This document shows, piece by piece, positions 9,230 through 19,670 of a DNA stretch of 64,000 nucleotides. Positions within the stretch are counted from its first letter, which is position 1. Each line of letters opens with the position of its first letter. Position numbers and translations under genes: made by a program. The DNA is from Pyronema omphalodes (lineage: Eukaryota > Ascomycota > Pezizomycetes > Pezizales > Pyronemataceae), in NCBI GenBank assembly GCA_024516155.1, contig JAJJXM010000113.1:20272-84271 (forward strand). The letters run 5' to 3'. The notes beneath the pieces are model-generated. The model was not told where the DNA came from, did not search any database, and saw only the letters and a list, made by a program, of their open reading frames with translations.

Positions 9230-10395
9230 TGTTTGTTTGTTTGTTTATTCATTACTTGTATGCAACCTTATTGGTTATGACGCGGGTACAGGTTTATAGT
9301 ACATGGAAAGTCAAAAGCAAAAACAAAACAAAGTCCCGTCTCTACCTCCGCTGATCCTCCCTTAGGCTGTGATTTTGTGGTCCTGTCCCCACTATTACTT
9401 CGTTGGTCCTGTTGTCCAACCGCGTCTGCTGTTCCAGTGCCCTGTTCGCACAGAGGCCACCGCGCCGGGTGTCCCCTCTATCCTCCACCCTTCCCCTCCC
9501 ATTTTTAACCATTTTTCCGCCTTTATTTCCTCCACAAAGCAAAAACGAAACCAAAGCAAAGTTAAACAGCCGCCGGGCCACCTGCGCCCCCTCTCTCCTC
9601 TCCTCTCTCAACTCCTCCGCTGGTGTCTCCTGGCTCTTTGCCCTTTGAGACACCCGGGCCAGCCCTGCCCCTCTCCTCCTCCCCTCGATCCCCTTCTCCC
9701 GCCTTCATCCTCAGCCTTCTCGCTGCCCCGCCTCGCCTCTCTCCCCTTCTTGTCGGTGGTGTTGTAAGTCCAAGATTGCCATTCCCAAGCACAATCTGGA
9801 CGTTGATGCCTCCGCTCTTGACGACTTCTGCCCAAGTCTTCTTTGCGGAGGGGGTTGTCTGTCTGGGTTGGTGGGTATTTTTCCCCCCTCCACCATTCTT
9901 CGTTGTAGGGGTCTGTTTGGGTATCGCTGCCGTAGATGTCGTCTCCTTCGCTTTCATCTTCTTCTTCTGTGTAGCCTTTGCCTCCACAGTCCTCCATCCG
10001 TTGGTCTCAGCAGGGGCAGTGCTTGGGGCGTCGGGTAGAGGTGTGTCCTGAGCAGATGAACTGTCAGGGTGAGGTTCCAGTGTCGCTTCGGTCGACATGA
10101 TTGCGAGGAGAGGTAGGGGGGACGTATGCTTGAGAGCATCAAGCTTGTCCTGGGCGGCGGTAGTCGCATGTTTCGAGTGCGTCAGGCTTCGCACCGGTGA
10201 TGCAGCTCTCGGTTTGTGGTTGACCGGTGCTCTGGTCGTTGGTGAGGTGGGTTCGGTGTTCTGGTCGCTTCCCCTTCGCTTTCTCTTGCCAGGAGGGTTG
10301 CGGACAGCGTCCAGGACATCCTGAATGTCATGTTGGACGACGGACAGTTGCATAGTCATCTCTTCCATCGCTGAGGAAGAGGCCATAAGGTTCGG
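9230..10395 (-). mobile_element. B2, 5'-truncated B element with a LINE-A type tail
   Basis: The tail (plus strand TTTG repeats from 9230) is followed by the LINE-A form of the 3' hairpin (AACC-AATAA-GGTT on the minus strand), the shared 3' block and the B ORF up to 10395. There the 5' end stops and abuts the tail of LINE A0. So a B reading frame is coupled to an A-type 3' end. Confidence 0.8.
9562..10395 (-). pseudogene. B2 ORF, C-terminal part
   Basis: Encodes the B protein from ...NLMASSSAMEEMTMQL to the R/G/E-rich end, about 275 residues, without stops. The N-terminus and most of the coiled coil are missing because of 5' truncation. KRKRRG and KKTWAEVVKSGG are retained. The frame opens into the neighbouring A0 tail, so any apparent start there is fortuitous. 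Confidence 0.75.
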
Positions 10396-11027
10396 TTTGT
10401 TGTTTGTTGTTTGTTTATTCATTACTCGTATGCAACCTTATTGGTTATGACGAGGGTACAGGTTTATAGTACATGGAAAGTCAAAAGCAAAGACAAAACA
10501 AAGTTCCGTCTCTACCTCCGCTGATCCTCCCTTAGGCTGTGATTTTGTGGTCCTGTCCCCACTATTACTTCGTTGGTCTTGTTGTCCAACCACGTCTGCT
10601 GTTCCAGTGCCCTGTTCGCACAGAGGCCACCGCGCCGGGTGTCCTCTCTTTCCTCCACCCTTCCCCTCCCATGTTTTAGCCGTTTTTCCCGCCTTTATTT
10701 CCTCCATGAGCAAAAAGAAAAAGATAACCTCCGCCGGCCCACTCCGCTTCTTCCCCTCCCGCCTCTCTCTCCTCGTGCAATCCCGTATACCCCTGCCGCC
10801 CTTAGAAACAAAACAAATGAAAGGAAATAATCAAAGGAAAAACTCTCGTCGCGCAATCCCGTCCCCCCTTTCTACCCCGGTCCCTTCTCCTTCCACTGTC
10901 TTCTCCTATCCAACTCCGCCCGCGATAACAAAGGAAACAGAAAAGCAAAGAAAATGAGAAGGAATACATGATGTCAAAAGAGAACGACGAATCTATACCG
11001 CACGGAGAAGTCAAGCGGTACTGCTTA

Positions 11028-11817
11028 TTAGCTGTCAATGAAACGGGGGTGGTCTCGCCTGCGAGTCCTACTTAACCTGGCATGAGCCCATACCGAAGTA
11101 GCGACCTTTGTCGCGGAGATACACGAAGAGAGAGCCTTTGTGCCGGAGGGGGTGTAGCCGATGTTGTCCAAATTGATCCGGGAGTTCCTGTGGAGTTTGA
11201 GATCCTGTCGAAGTGTTGTCCGGGCGTCCTGGTGATCCGGGCAGCTGAGGAGCAGGTGCCGAGGGGTCTGAGGGGGGTGTAGCGGGCAGCTACAATGTCG
11301 CGATGGGTAGGAGTCTGTCGGCGGGTGTGCCAGGCAGTCCAGAAAGTATCCGTGTCCTGTACGGAGGCCAAGGATCGCGGTAGAGAGCCACCGGGGATTG
11401 TCGACGTAGATGGGATCCATGCGTCTCCGGTGCGGGGCAGAGTATGTGTGTGGTCGATCGGAGGAGGAGTACCAGTGTGTCCACTCGGCGACGGTCTTCT
11501 CGCGTGCTTGTTTAGGTGTCTTCGACCGGTGCGTTGAGAGGGAGCCAAGGCGAGAGAGAGTGTAGAGCGCTGAGGAGGCGCGTGGGCTGTCGTGTGGTGT
11601 TGTGCCACGGGTGGTCGTACTCGTTTGCGATCTCAATAGCGGCGGATTGCAAGCTCGGTATGGGGAAGGATGTGGGACACCGGCGTGCGATCGGGTGTGT
11701 CGGAGGGAGAGTGAGGACGCGAAGTGCGTATTGGCGTTGCTTGTGGTCCAGGCGTATCGATACCGGAGGTAGCGCGGTCTCGTTATGGAGCGCCAGTATG
11801 GGAGTCGAGTTAAAGGC
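11028..11817 (-). pseudogene. A0 ORF2 C-terminal remnant lacking RNase H
   Basis: Matches the end of LINE-A ORF2 (REKTVAEWTHWYSSSDRPHT onward to the terminal FIDS, including the CxC...H...C knuckle with HLLLSCPDH). At about 11508-11520 the sequence jumps from the region after the RT to just before AREKT. This removes nearly all of the RNase H domain seen in A2 (YTDGS to DAADRLA). A short TAAACAAG scrap between the joins suggests two deletion events. Confidence 0.75.
11805..11817. repeat. Target-site duplication of A2 (left copy)
   Basis: TCGAGTTAAAGGC, identical to 30822-30834. Together they rebuild the A0 RT sequence. Confidence 0.93.
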
Positions 11818-11947
11818 TTGTTTGTTTGTTTGTTTGTTTATTCATTACTCGTATGCAACCTTATTGGTTATGACGAGGGTACAGGTTTATAGTACATGGA
11901 ATGTCAAAAGCAAAAACAAAACAAAGTCCCGTCTCTACCTCCGGTGA

Positions 11948-13356
11948 TGTGAACCTGGGCACAGCTTCGACTATGCAGAGGCTTATCCGATTGTATCTCT
12001 AGTGCTTCGTTCTCAGTGTTGACAGACACTTCGTTCCCAAGAACAGACAGACACTTCGTTCCCAAGAACTAATAGAGCTTATCCAAAGATAAAGCTAGGA
12101 AGAGAATTAATCGATCACAGGCGGAATAAACTTAAGGGTTGTCTTCGGAGGTATTCGTTGGTGTAAATAGGTATCGTCGCGTAGAGGATCAAATGGTTGA
12201 TAATGGAGGAGAGAGAGGGAAGACAAAGGCTCTGTTATAGACTTTCGTCTACAAGTTCGCCCAGACTTCCTAGGGAACCAATTTCCAAACTGAGCCAAGG
12301 AGATAAGACAAGAGTCATTTCTGAGACGCATCTGCTGATAGATTGCATCATACGAAGTGCGTAATCATATTGATTACTTGCTTTCATGATGCCTGCTATC
12401 GTCAGACTAATCCTTGACATTCCTCTCTGTACTACCGCACCTTCCAATCAGGTGTCAGGGTTATGAGTCATATGGGAGGGCAACTCCGCTTGACTGCATA
12501 ATGCATGAACTCCTCTGACAAATAACATGTGAGTCATTTATCTTGTGAGTCGTGCTATCATAGATCTCCCTAGAGAATCTCGATTGCGAATGGAGGAATC
12601 TGACATCATAAGGCATCCATGCCCTACCGGAGTGGATCACTCCGACACATTCCTGTGTGATGTCATTATGGCTCCACCTGCGCGCACTTGCGCGCAGCCA
12701 CACCCTGGTGTGGATGCAAACGCCGAGCTGTTCCTTGGTTGGTAGTCAATAGCCTAAGGGCACGTCATATCGGTTCCACCAAACAGTTTCCTTGAGAGGG
12801 TTGCATGCTTATGGACGTCGTCTCATGCCTTAGCAATCTTGACCCTTGTCCATAGCCCCACTCCTGTTTGCCGACTAGACTCTGCCTTATCTTCCTGGCT
12901 GACCATTCACCCAACTAAGTAACACCGGATGATTTCGTCGCACCGCTCTCCACATCCTTGGAACTCTCTTCCGATGCAGACCCCTTTGTAGCCGTGAACT
13001 TCCGAACACTCTTCAAGTATAAGGAGGTGTCCTTTCGTCTTCGTCTTCATTCTCCATCAGCGTCGTTCGTAGTTGCTCAAGGGTAAGTCGACACCCATGA
13101 GGTAAGTGTTCCCCAATCTCTTCTCTTCTGAATCCTCCCAAACTGACATTGAATAATAGTTGCGACGCCTCGGGCCGGGATCCTCGTGAGGTCCTATCGG
13201 AAAGTCACGAATCACGTGACGTGGCTTGTCGGAGCTCCTCTGGGGGTTCTGGCCCGGGATACTAATCTGACTATTCATTCTCTGTCGAGTTTGCCATATT
13301 CTCCATTGCGTTATATATGATACCAATTCTATCCTCACACATTTTAGGGTGTGACA
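11948..13356 (-). repeat. Gypsy-2 3' LTR (1409 bp)
   Basis: TG...CA ends (TGTGAACC on plus, ending GTGTGACA). Differs from 22819-24227 at only about ten sites by eye. GGTGA precedes it. It lies just after the pol stop and the polypurine tract, as a 3' LTR should on the minus strand. Confidence 0.92.
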
Positions 13357-13527
13357 CCACCTCTCCCCTGTTCAAGCTTCGTCCCGAAGCTCGTAGTTCA
13401 TCTTTCTGTGATCGCACCACGCCGTAGCCTAGTGACTTAAGTGACCAATTTTGGATGTAGTCCTCCAGCCCCTACATCTCACTACCAACTCTACGTGATG
13501 AAAACCACATGGGAAAAACATCAAGCA
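13357..13527 (-). promoter_or_regulatory. Gypsy-2 polypurine tract and 3' leader
   Basis: Minus strand AACAGGGGAGAGGTGG (about 13357-13372) abuts the LTR and is the expected plus-strand primer site. Nothing else is recognised between it and the pol stop. Confidence 0.75.
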
Positions 13528-16500
13528 TTAGTCTTTGAGTCGGTAGTCCCTCGGAGAATCAGGATACTTGAGATGGAAATCTCTTAGCTTCTCCTGACCT
13601 CCTACTGAAAAGTTGTCGAAGGGTTCTGACGTCCAGTCTTTCTTGTTGGGCCACCCTAGCCATTTGACGAGGTAAAGTACTCTGCTGCCTGATTTGTAGC
13701 TGCTCATGATTTCGTCTATGTCGTACTCCTCGCTTCCCTCAACGTCGTCTGCTTCCCGAAGAATTTTGTTTGGGTCTGGTGGAGCTCTGGTTCCAGTGTG
13801 GAAGGGCTCCAGTAGGGAAGTGTGGAAGACATTGTGAATCTTCCATCTTCTTGGTAGTGTGAGACGTATTGCTGTTGGGGATATGACCTTTTCGATTTGG
13901 AATGGACCATGTAATTTGTGATCCAGTTTGTGTGATGGGCGTCTTGTTTTTATGTGTCGTCCATCGAGCATAACCAAGTCTCCGACTTGGTAAGTAGGGG
14001 CCTCCTTTCGCTGAAGGTCTGCATACTTCTTCATTCTTTCTTGTGCCTTCTGTAATGCTAACTTAGCACCTTCATGCACTGTATGCATCCAATGAGCGTA
14101 TGCTTTGCTGGCAGGGTTTTGCACAGCTGTTGGAATGGGATTGCTGGCAATGGGGTTGTAACCGTAATTCGCATAAAAAGGTGATAGTCCTGTAGCGCTG
14201 GTTACTGAGTTGTTGTAAGCGAACTCAGCCATTGGCAATAGATCAACCCAATCATTCATCTCATGATTGACAAAGGAGCGGAGGTATGCTTCAATTGTCT
14301 GGTTGAGTCGTTCCGTCTGTCCATCTGTTTGAGGGTGGAACGCTGTGGACATTCTAGGTTTGATTGCTAGTGTCCCAAGAAATGCTTTCCAGGTGGTGCT
14401 TGTAAACCTGGAGTCTCTGTCCGACACAATATCCGCAGGTAGCCCATGTAACTTCCAAATTTCCTTCGCAAAGATTCTAACAAGGTCTGCAGTTGTCTTG
14501 CCGTCTTTTTGCAGTGGTATGAAGTGAGCCATCTTAGAGAATCTGTCAACTATTACCCATAGTTGATCGCATCCATTGGATTCTGGTAGGTCGGTGATAA
14601 AGTCCATGGCGATTGATTGCCATGGGGCATAGGGTAGTTCCAAAGGTTGAAGTAATCCGTACCTGAGGTGCCGTGCCTTTTTGTCTTTTTGACATTCCAT
14701 ACAACTCTTTACATAAGTTATTATTTGTTCTTCCATTCTTGGCCACCAGAAGTTCCTTCGTATTAATTCAATTGTTTTGTCCTGTCCGAAGTGACCTGCA
14801 ATTTTCGAGTCATGTTCAGATTCCAGAACTGTCTTTACCAAATCCTTTGGCACCCATAGTTTTTCCTTTCGATAGACTATGCCATTATCTATCGTCAATG
14901 GTTCCTTAATTTTCTTTGTTGCCTCCACGTAAATCTCATCCAGCTTACCAGATTCCTTTACCATCTTCAAGAATTCTTCTGACCATTTAATAAAAGGAAT
15001 AGAGGAGAGACGTGCTGAAGAAATAATAAATGATGTTCCTTCTCCAGCACTGCTGATTGACGAAATGGATGCAAAATGACTCTTATGCAGGATCGTCGTA
15101 ATCGGCTGATCTTCACCTCCCCCCTTTTCAGGTCGGAACTCCGGACGCCTAGATAGAGCATCAGGTTTCCCATTTTTAACCCCAGGTCTATAAAAAATCT
15201 TAAAGTCAACGCCAGCAAGCTCTTGAGCCCATCTAGCTTGACGTCGATTGAGTACTTTTGTTGTTGTAAAGTACTCAAGGTTCTGGTGGTCGCTGTAGAC
15301 TTGGACAGTGTGCATTGCTCCCTCAAGATATCGTCTCCATACTTTAAATGAGTCCACAATAGCCAACAGCACTTTGTCATGGATCTCATAGTTGATCTCA
15401 GCAGGAGTGAATTTTCTTGAGTGGAAAGCAATGGGGTGCAACTTTCCATCTTCCCCCCTCTGGGATAGGACTGCGCCTAAAGCAAAATCTGAAGCATCTG
15501 TTTCAACAATGCAAACCTGTCTTGGGTCAAAATGACTTAAGATTGGTGCAGTAGTGAAACGACTTTTGAGCTCATCAAATGCTAGTTCCATAGCAACAGT
15601 CCATTCCCATTTCTTTGCATCGCCTTTTGTTGATTCTGTCAGAGGTCGACATATCTTGGAGAAATCCTTGATGAATCTGCGATAGAAGTTTGCGAATCCA
15701 AGAAAGCCCTGTGTTTCTTTCAAGGATTTTGGGGGTTCCCATACCAGGACTGTTTGTACCTTGTCCTTTGCCATTTCAATGCCATTTTCGCTGATAATAT
15801 AAGCCAGAAATTCCACTCTGTTTTGTCCCCAAACGCATTTTTCCCGAGAGATAACCAGCCCATTTTCTTCCAATCCTTTTAACACTTCCTTAACCAATTT
15901 GTCGTGTTCTTCCTCTGTCTCAGCATATATGAGAACATCGTCAATATACGCAATCACTCCCTGGTCCAACATGTCTCTAAAGATATGATTCATCATATCT
16001 TGGAATGTGGCTGGGGCATTGCTCAAGCCAAAAGGCATTACCGAAAATTCATATAATCCATATCGGCATCGAAAGGCCGTTTTCCATTCATCTCCTTCTT
16101 TTATTCTGATGAGATGATATCCATTCTTGAGGTCCATTTTCGTAAATATTTTTGCTCCTCTAACTCTGTCTTGTAATTCTGACATGAGTGGGAGTGGGTA
16201 CCGGTTGGCAATTGTAATTTTGTTGATGCCCCGGTAATCAACACATAACCGTAGACCTCTGCCATGAGGCTTTGGGACACAGAGAATAGTAGATGCTGCT
16301 GGTGACTTGGAAGGTCTGATTTTACCAGCAGGCAGCATATCCTTCAACCATTCTCTCAGTGTCTCTAGCTCAACTTCGTTGAGAGCATAGACAGGTCCCC
16401 AAGGAGGCTTTTCGCCTTCAACTAGGTCAATCGCATGGTCGTAGGGTTTGTGATCAGGAAGCCTATCTACAGCTTCCTTTGTCATAATGTTCATCCAGCC

Positions 16501-17136
16501 GCGGAATTTCTCTGGGACTTGCTGAAGGGCCTCAGATAATTCCTCTTTGGTGGACACAGATGAGATGTGGCCTAAGACTAAGGCTTCTGGATGGTCGAGG
16601 ACATGTTTATCGACCTTGAGTGAGAAGGCACTGGCTTGTGCCTTTGTACATTTTTCTTTGCAACCTGGGGATGTAAAGGAGATTTTGTCTTGATCTCCCC
16701 AGAGGTTGCAGGGCTGATGCAGTGCCATCCACCAATAAGGCAGGATAGCATCGCAGTCACTATCTAGTGGAGCGACTTCGAAAGATTCTGCAGCAAAGTG
16801 TTTCTTATGCTGCAATATAAAGGGAACCGTAAAGACTTCGCCTGCTCCAGCAACTATCTCATTGTTGAAGTTGCGGATTTGTAAAGGGGTGTCTCTCTTA
16901 ACGGTTGGGATTTTGTATTTGTGGACAAAGGCTTTGTCCAGGAGGGCAGCAGTAGATCCTGTATCAAGAAGGACTCTAACTGTGCGTTGTTGATTCTTGG
17001 ACCAGTTGAGAACCATGTTGATGATTGGTCTCGGTCCATGGTGAGGAGGAGTGGGAGCTGATTGCTGGGTAACTGGAATAGCTGCTCCATTGTCTTTTCG
17101 TCGACTCTTAGTCCTGGTCGACAGAAGGCTGTCCAT
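13528..17136 (-). CDS. Gypsy-2 pol: protease, RT, RNase H, integrase, chromodomain
   Basis: 1202 codons without a stop from ATG 17136. Protease LLDTGS has catalytic D58. RT includes LCVDYRGINK and YIDD at 397-400 (15937-15948). RNase H begins at ETDASDF (D547). Integrase has an H2C2 zinc finger from H775 and a DDE triad D845, D906, E942 with D-x35-E spacing. A GPF module (KLHGPFQIEKV) and a C-terminal chromodomain at about 1136-1190 (VLYLVKWLGWP) follow. The chromodomain places it in the chromoviruses, whose integrase reads histone marks. It makes the cDNA in Gag particles and inserts it. The frame is open upstream of this ATG to 17232, just after a TGA, and lies -1 to gag, so Gag-Pol by frameshift at the gag stop is likelier than internal initiation. 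Confidence 0.95.
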   Translation of the reverse strand: MDSLLSTRTKSRRKDNGAAIPVTQQSAPTPPHHGPRPIINMVLNWSKNQQRTVRVLLDTGSTAALLDKAFVHKYKIPTVKRDTPLQIRNFNNEIVAGAGEVFTVPFILQHKKHFAAESFEVAPLDSDCDAILPYWWMALHQPCNLWGDQDKISFTSPGCKEKCTKAQASAFSLKVDKHVLDHPEALVLGHISSVSTKEELSEALQQVPEKFRGWMNIMTKEAVDRLPDHKPYDHAIDLVEGEKPPWGPVYALNEVELETLREWLKDMLPAGKIRPSKSPAASTILCVPKPHGRGLRLCVDYRGINKITIANRYPLPLMSELQDRVRGAKIFTKMDLKNGYHLIRIKEGDEWKTAFRCRYGLYEFSVMPFGLSNAPATFQDMMNHIFRDMLDQGVIAYIDDVLIYAETEEEHDKLVKEVLKGLEENGLVISREKCVWGQNRVEFLAYIISENGIEMAKDKVQTVLVWEPPKSLKETQGFLGFANFYRRFIKDFSKICRPLTESTKGDAKKWEWTVAMELAFDELKSRFTTAPILSHFDPRQVCIVETDASDFALGAVLSQRGEDGKLHPIAFHSRKFTPAEINYEIHDKVLLAIVDSFKVWRRYLEGAMHTVQVYSDHQNLEYFTTTKVLNRRQARWAQELAGVDFKIFYRPGVKNGKPDALSRRPEFRPEKGGGEDQPITTILHKSHFASISSISSAGEGTSFIISSARLSSIPFIKWSEEFLKMVKESGKLDEIYVEATKKIKEPLTIDNGIVYRKEKLWVPKDLVKTVLESEHDSKIAGHFGQDKTIELIRRNFWWPRMEEQIITYVKSCMECQKDKKARHLRYGLLQPLELPYAPWQSIAMDFITDLPESNGCDQLWVIVDRFSKMAHFIPLQKDGKTTADLVRIFAKEIWKLHGLPADIVSDRDSRFTSTTWKAFLGTLAIKPRMSTAFHPQTDGQTERLNQTIEAYLRSFVNHEMNDWVDLLPMAEFAYNNSVTSATGLSPFYANYGYNPIASNPIPTAVQNPASKAYAHWMHTVHEGAKLALQKAQERMKKYADLQRKEAPTYQVGDLVMLDGRHIKTRRPSHKLDHKLHGPFQIEKVISPTAIRLTLPRRWKIHNVFHTSLLEPFHTGTRAPPDPNKILREADDVEGSEEYDIDEIMSSYKSGSRVLYLVKWLGWPNKKDWTSEPFDNFSVGGQEKLRDFHLKYPDSPRDYRLKD

Positions 17137-17219
17137 TGATTTCCTTTTTATTCCTGCGCATTTCCCTATTACTGCGTCTTCATATCCATCCTTCTCGGGT
17201 GACGCTTCCCTAGAGGACT

Positions 17220-17232
17220 CTAAAAATCCGAA
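17220..17232 (-). other. Candidate -1 frameshift site at the gag stop
   Basis: The gag frame reads GAT TTT TAG; the -1 frame reads TTT TTA GAG and runs into pol. The pol frame opens only after TGA at 17233-17235, so the overlap is just 13 bases, centred on the five-T run. Slippage of TTT on T-TTT-TAG would fuse Gag to Pol. Confidence 0.6.
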
Positions 17233-19391
17233 TCAATGACTTCCTCATCCTCCATTTCCCAAATCCTTGGTTGCGCATCAGACATATGAGTGTCTTCCTC
17301 ATCTTGCCTTACTGCAGCAGTCTTCGCCTTCTTGGCTTCCTTGGGCTTTTCCTGTTCATGCCCTTCTTCATGATCTTCATCATCCCGCTTCCTCTTTCCT
17401 GAAGAAGCTACCTTTCCATCCTTTGCCAGGTCAGTTCCCCCGACTGAATTCTTTGCATAGCAGTCGTACATTCTATGACCAGCACGACCACATCGCCAAC
17501 ATTCAGCCTTATCTTTCTTGTGTTTGTCGATTTCGGCTTGGGGTACTCCTTGCAAAGCCTCCCTTCCTGAGGCATAAACCGCCGGTTTATCTGACTTCCT
17601 GTCCTTTTTCCCAGCAAATTCCTTCTTAGATCCCTTATCCTTAACCTTTCGGTCCTTCTGCTGCACCTCACGTGGGCGAGCAGCTTCCCTTTCTTTCCCT
17701 TTATCCTTGCGTTCCCCACGCACTTCTAAGGTCTTTTTCTTTGTATACCCCAATTCTTCATTCAAGCCTTCAACAACATGTGCAGCTTCTTTGACTGCAT
17801 GAATCAGGGCAACATCATCATTGGGAACCTCTCCACACCTTTGGTAAACCATCTTCTTGATAGCTGGTGTCATAGCCTCCCATATCACATTCCTAAACAT
17901 AGGGCCCAGTGCTCCAACGCGCATATTCAGATCCTCCAACTTAGTGATATAATCATCGATATCACCATCGTATTGTAGTTCTGTAATGCGTTTGACGTCC
18001 TTCTGAGCCTCCCTCTTATCCTCGAACCTTGTCTCAAATGCACTGGAAAATGCAGCCCAAGTATCCTTCAATTTCTGTTTCTGAATAGACTTCCTGCGCT
18101 CCTGGTGCCATGCTAAAGCCTTGTGGGTGAATAGACTACCAACCCACTTAACCTGCGCATCTTCATCAGGCCAGGATGTGGCATATGTTTCCACGTAATC
18201 CTGTACTGACATCCACCAGGCCCTAAGCAGAGTCTTGTCTTTTCCTGAGAAAAATTGAGGTGCCTTGAGTTCTGGCATCTTGGGTCTCTTTGGTGCATCT
18301 CTGGGTCCTTGGATCTTGTCGATAATAGAAGTGAGGAATCTTGTTGCATCCTCTTCAGCTTCTCTTTCTTCTCTAGTCTTTTGGCGAGGGGGCCTTTCTG
18401 GCTGTCCGGGTCTTCCTCGACCATCATCCGAGGGCTCAGGAGGGGGAATGGTAACCCTTCTTCTTGGAGGGCCATTGCCTCGTCCTCCATTTCCTCCTGC
18501 TGCTGGAGGGGGTGTGTCGTTTCTAGAGGGTGGTAGATTTGTGTCTACTGCCACCTGAAAAATGCTTGGAGACACAGTTCTGCGTTGGGGTTCGTCCTGT
18601 ACCGCATCCGCAAGTGACTGTGCATCGATAGGTTGGTTATTGGCTGTCATGTCCATGACCCTTTGAATGACCTTATCGATAATCTCCTTCTTCTCATTTT
18701 CCCTCTCTGTCTCGTACTCCAAAAGCCTTCGTTGCTGTTCTTGCTCATTGTGGGCTAAAAGACGGATTTGCTCGTCCCTTTGTTGGTCAGCCTGGTTCTT
18801 TGTGGCTGCCCAGCCTTCAACACCGAAGTTCCATCCTTGTTGATGGTTGGAGAATCCTTGGAGGTAATCATTGATGATTTGTACACCAATGTTGAGTTGT
18901 TGAACAGCCTGATGGTTGGCTGTTTGCTTTTCTTGAGCGTCCGTGGCTAGTTCACCAAGGGCGTTCCAAACCTGAGAACTGAATTCATTGCTTGACTGGA
19001 TGAGTCTAACAATGGCTGTTTGGTTGAGTTCTCTGTCGATGTCGCCTTGTCGAATAACAACATCGTAGGCATTTTGCATAATGCCTGACATTTCTTGGTA
19101 CAGATTCTTGACGTTTTGCATATCGGTCTGTACAGAAACTCCTTCTTTCTTCAGGGCTTCAATCAATGCCTGCACATGTTGTTCAGTTGTCTCCATCCTG
19201 TCCACCATCTTGACGAACCATTCTGGAAGCTGGTCCCTGCTGACAGTGGTTCCCTGGCGAACTACAGCTTTACCAGCTGCAGAGAGTTGGTCCCATGATT
19301 GAGGGCGATGGACTTCCACCATATCTCCCATGGAAACATCGTCATCGTGACGGGCTGCCGGGGATGCAGTGATTCTGCGGTAGGAGGACAT
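17220..19391 (-). CDS. Gypsy-2 gag
   Basis: 723 residues, intact, ATG 19391. The N-terminal half has Q/E-rich helices likely to form coiled coils (about residues 60-250), then a P/G/R linker. A capsid-type region at about 375-560 starts FFSGKDKTLLRAWWMSVQDY and includes LAWHQER and a QYDGDIDDYITKLEDL segment. A CCHC knuckle CWRCGRAGHRMYDC lies near residues 629-642, followed by a K/E-rich tail. Gag builds the virus-like particle and packages RNA through the knuckle. The gag stop at 17220-17222 coincides with the slippery T-run. Confidence 0.93.
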   Translation of the reverse strand: MSSYRRITASPAARHDDDVSMGDMVEVHRPQSWDQLSAAGKAVVRQGTTVSRDQLPEWFVKMVDRMETTEQHVQALIEALKKEGVSVQTDMQNVKNLYQEMSGIMQNAYDVVIRQGDIDRELNQTAIVRLIQSSNEFSSQVWNALGELATDAQEKQTANHQAVQQLNIGVQIINDYLQGFSNHQQGWNFGVEGWAATKNQADQQRDEQIRLLAHNEQEQQRRLLEYETERENEKKEIIDKVIQRVMDMTANNQPIDAQSLADAVQDEPQRRTVSPSIFQVAVDTNLPPSRNDTPPPAAGGNGGRGNGPPRRRVTIPPPEPSDDGRGRPGQPERPPRQKTREEREAEEDATRFLTSIIDKIQGPRDAPKRPKMPELKAPQFFSGKDKTLLRAWWMSVQDYVETYATSWPDEDAQVKWVGSLFTHKALAWHQERRKSIQKQKLKDTWAAFSSAFETRFEDKREAQKDVKRITELQYDGDIDDYITKLEDLNMRVGALGPMFRNVIWEAMTPAIKKMVYQRCGEVPNDDVALIHAVKEAAHVVEGLNEELGYTKKKTLEVRGERKDKGKEREAARPREVQQKDRKVKDKGSKKEFAGKKDRKSDKPAVYASGREALQGVPQAEIDKHKKDKAECWRCGRAGHRMYDCYAKNSVGGTDLAKDGKVASSGKRKRDDEDHEEGHEQEKPKEAKKAKTAAVRQDEEDTHMSDAQPRIWEMEDEEVIDSDF

Positions 19392-19500
19392 TGCTGAGTA
19401 GTAGGTGCTTTGTGAAATTGATCTTGCTTGCCCTAGAAGAGGGTCTTTTCGTTATCGTATCAATTAATAAACTTGGTAGCTTGTAGCCTTAAGTTTATAG
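19392..19500 (-). promoter_or_regulatory. Gypsy-2 leader with primer-binding region
   Basis: Between the LTR inner edge (19501) and the gag ATG. The first leader bases on the minus strand are CTATAAACTTAAGG; gypsy-1 has CTATAAGTTTA at the same place. No obvious TGG-starting tRNA primer site is seen, so the priming mode is undetermined. Confidence 0.5.
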
Positions 19501-19670
19501 TGTGAACCTGGGCACAGCTTCGACTATGCAGAGGCTTATCCGATTGTATCTCTAGTGCTTCGTTCTCAGTGTTGACAGACACTTCGTTCCCAAGAACAGA
19601 CAGACAATTCGTTCCCAAGAACTAATAGAGCTTATCCAAAGATAAAGCTAGGAAGAGAATTAATCTGATC

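Larger units (their letters stand above)
10396..11817 (-). mobile_element. LINE A0, 3' part (host of A2)
   Basis: 5'-truncated LINE-A whose tail begins at about 10396. The 3' UTR (10440-11027) is followed by the ORF2 C-terminus. It is interrupted at 11817 by A2; the remainder resumes at 30835 in the same orientation. Confidence 0.85.
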
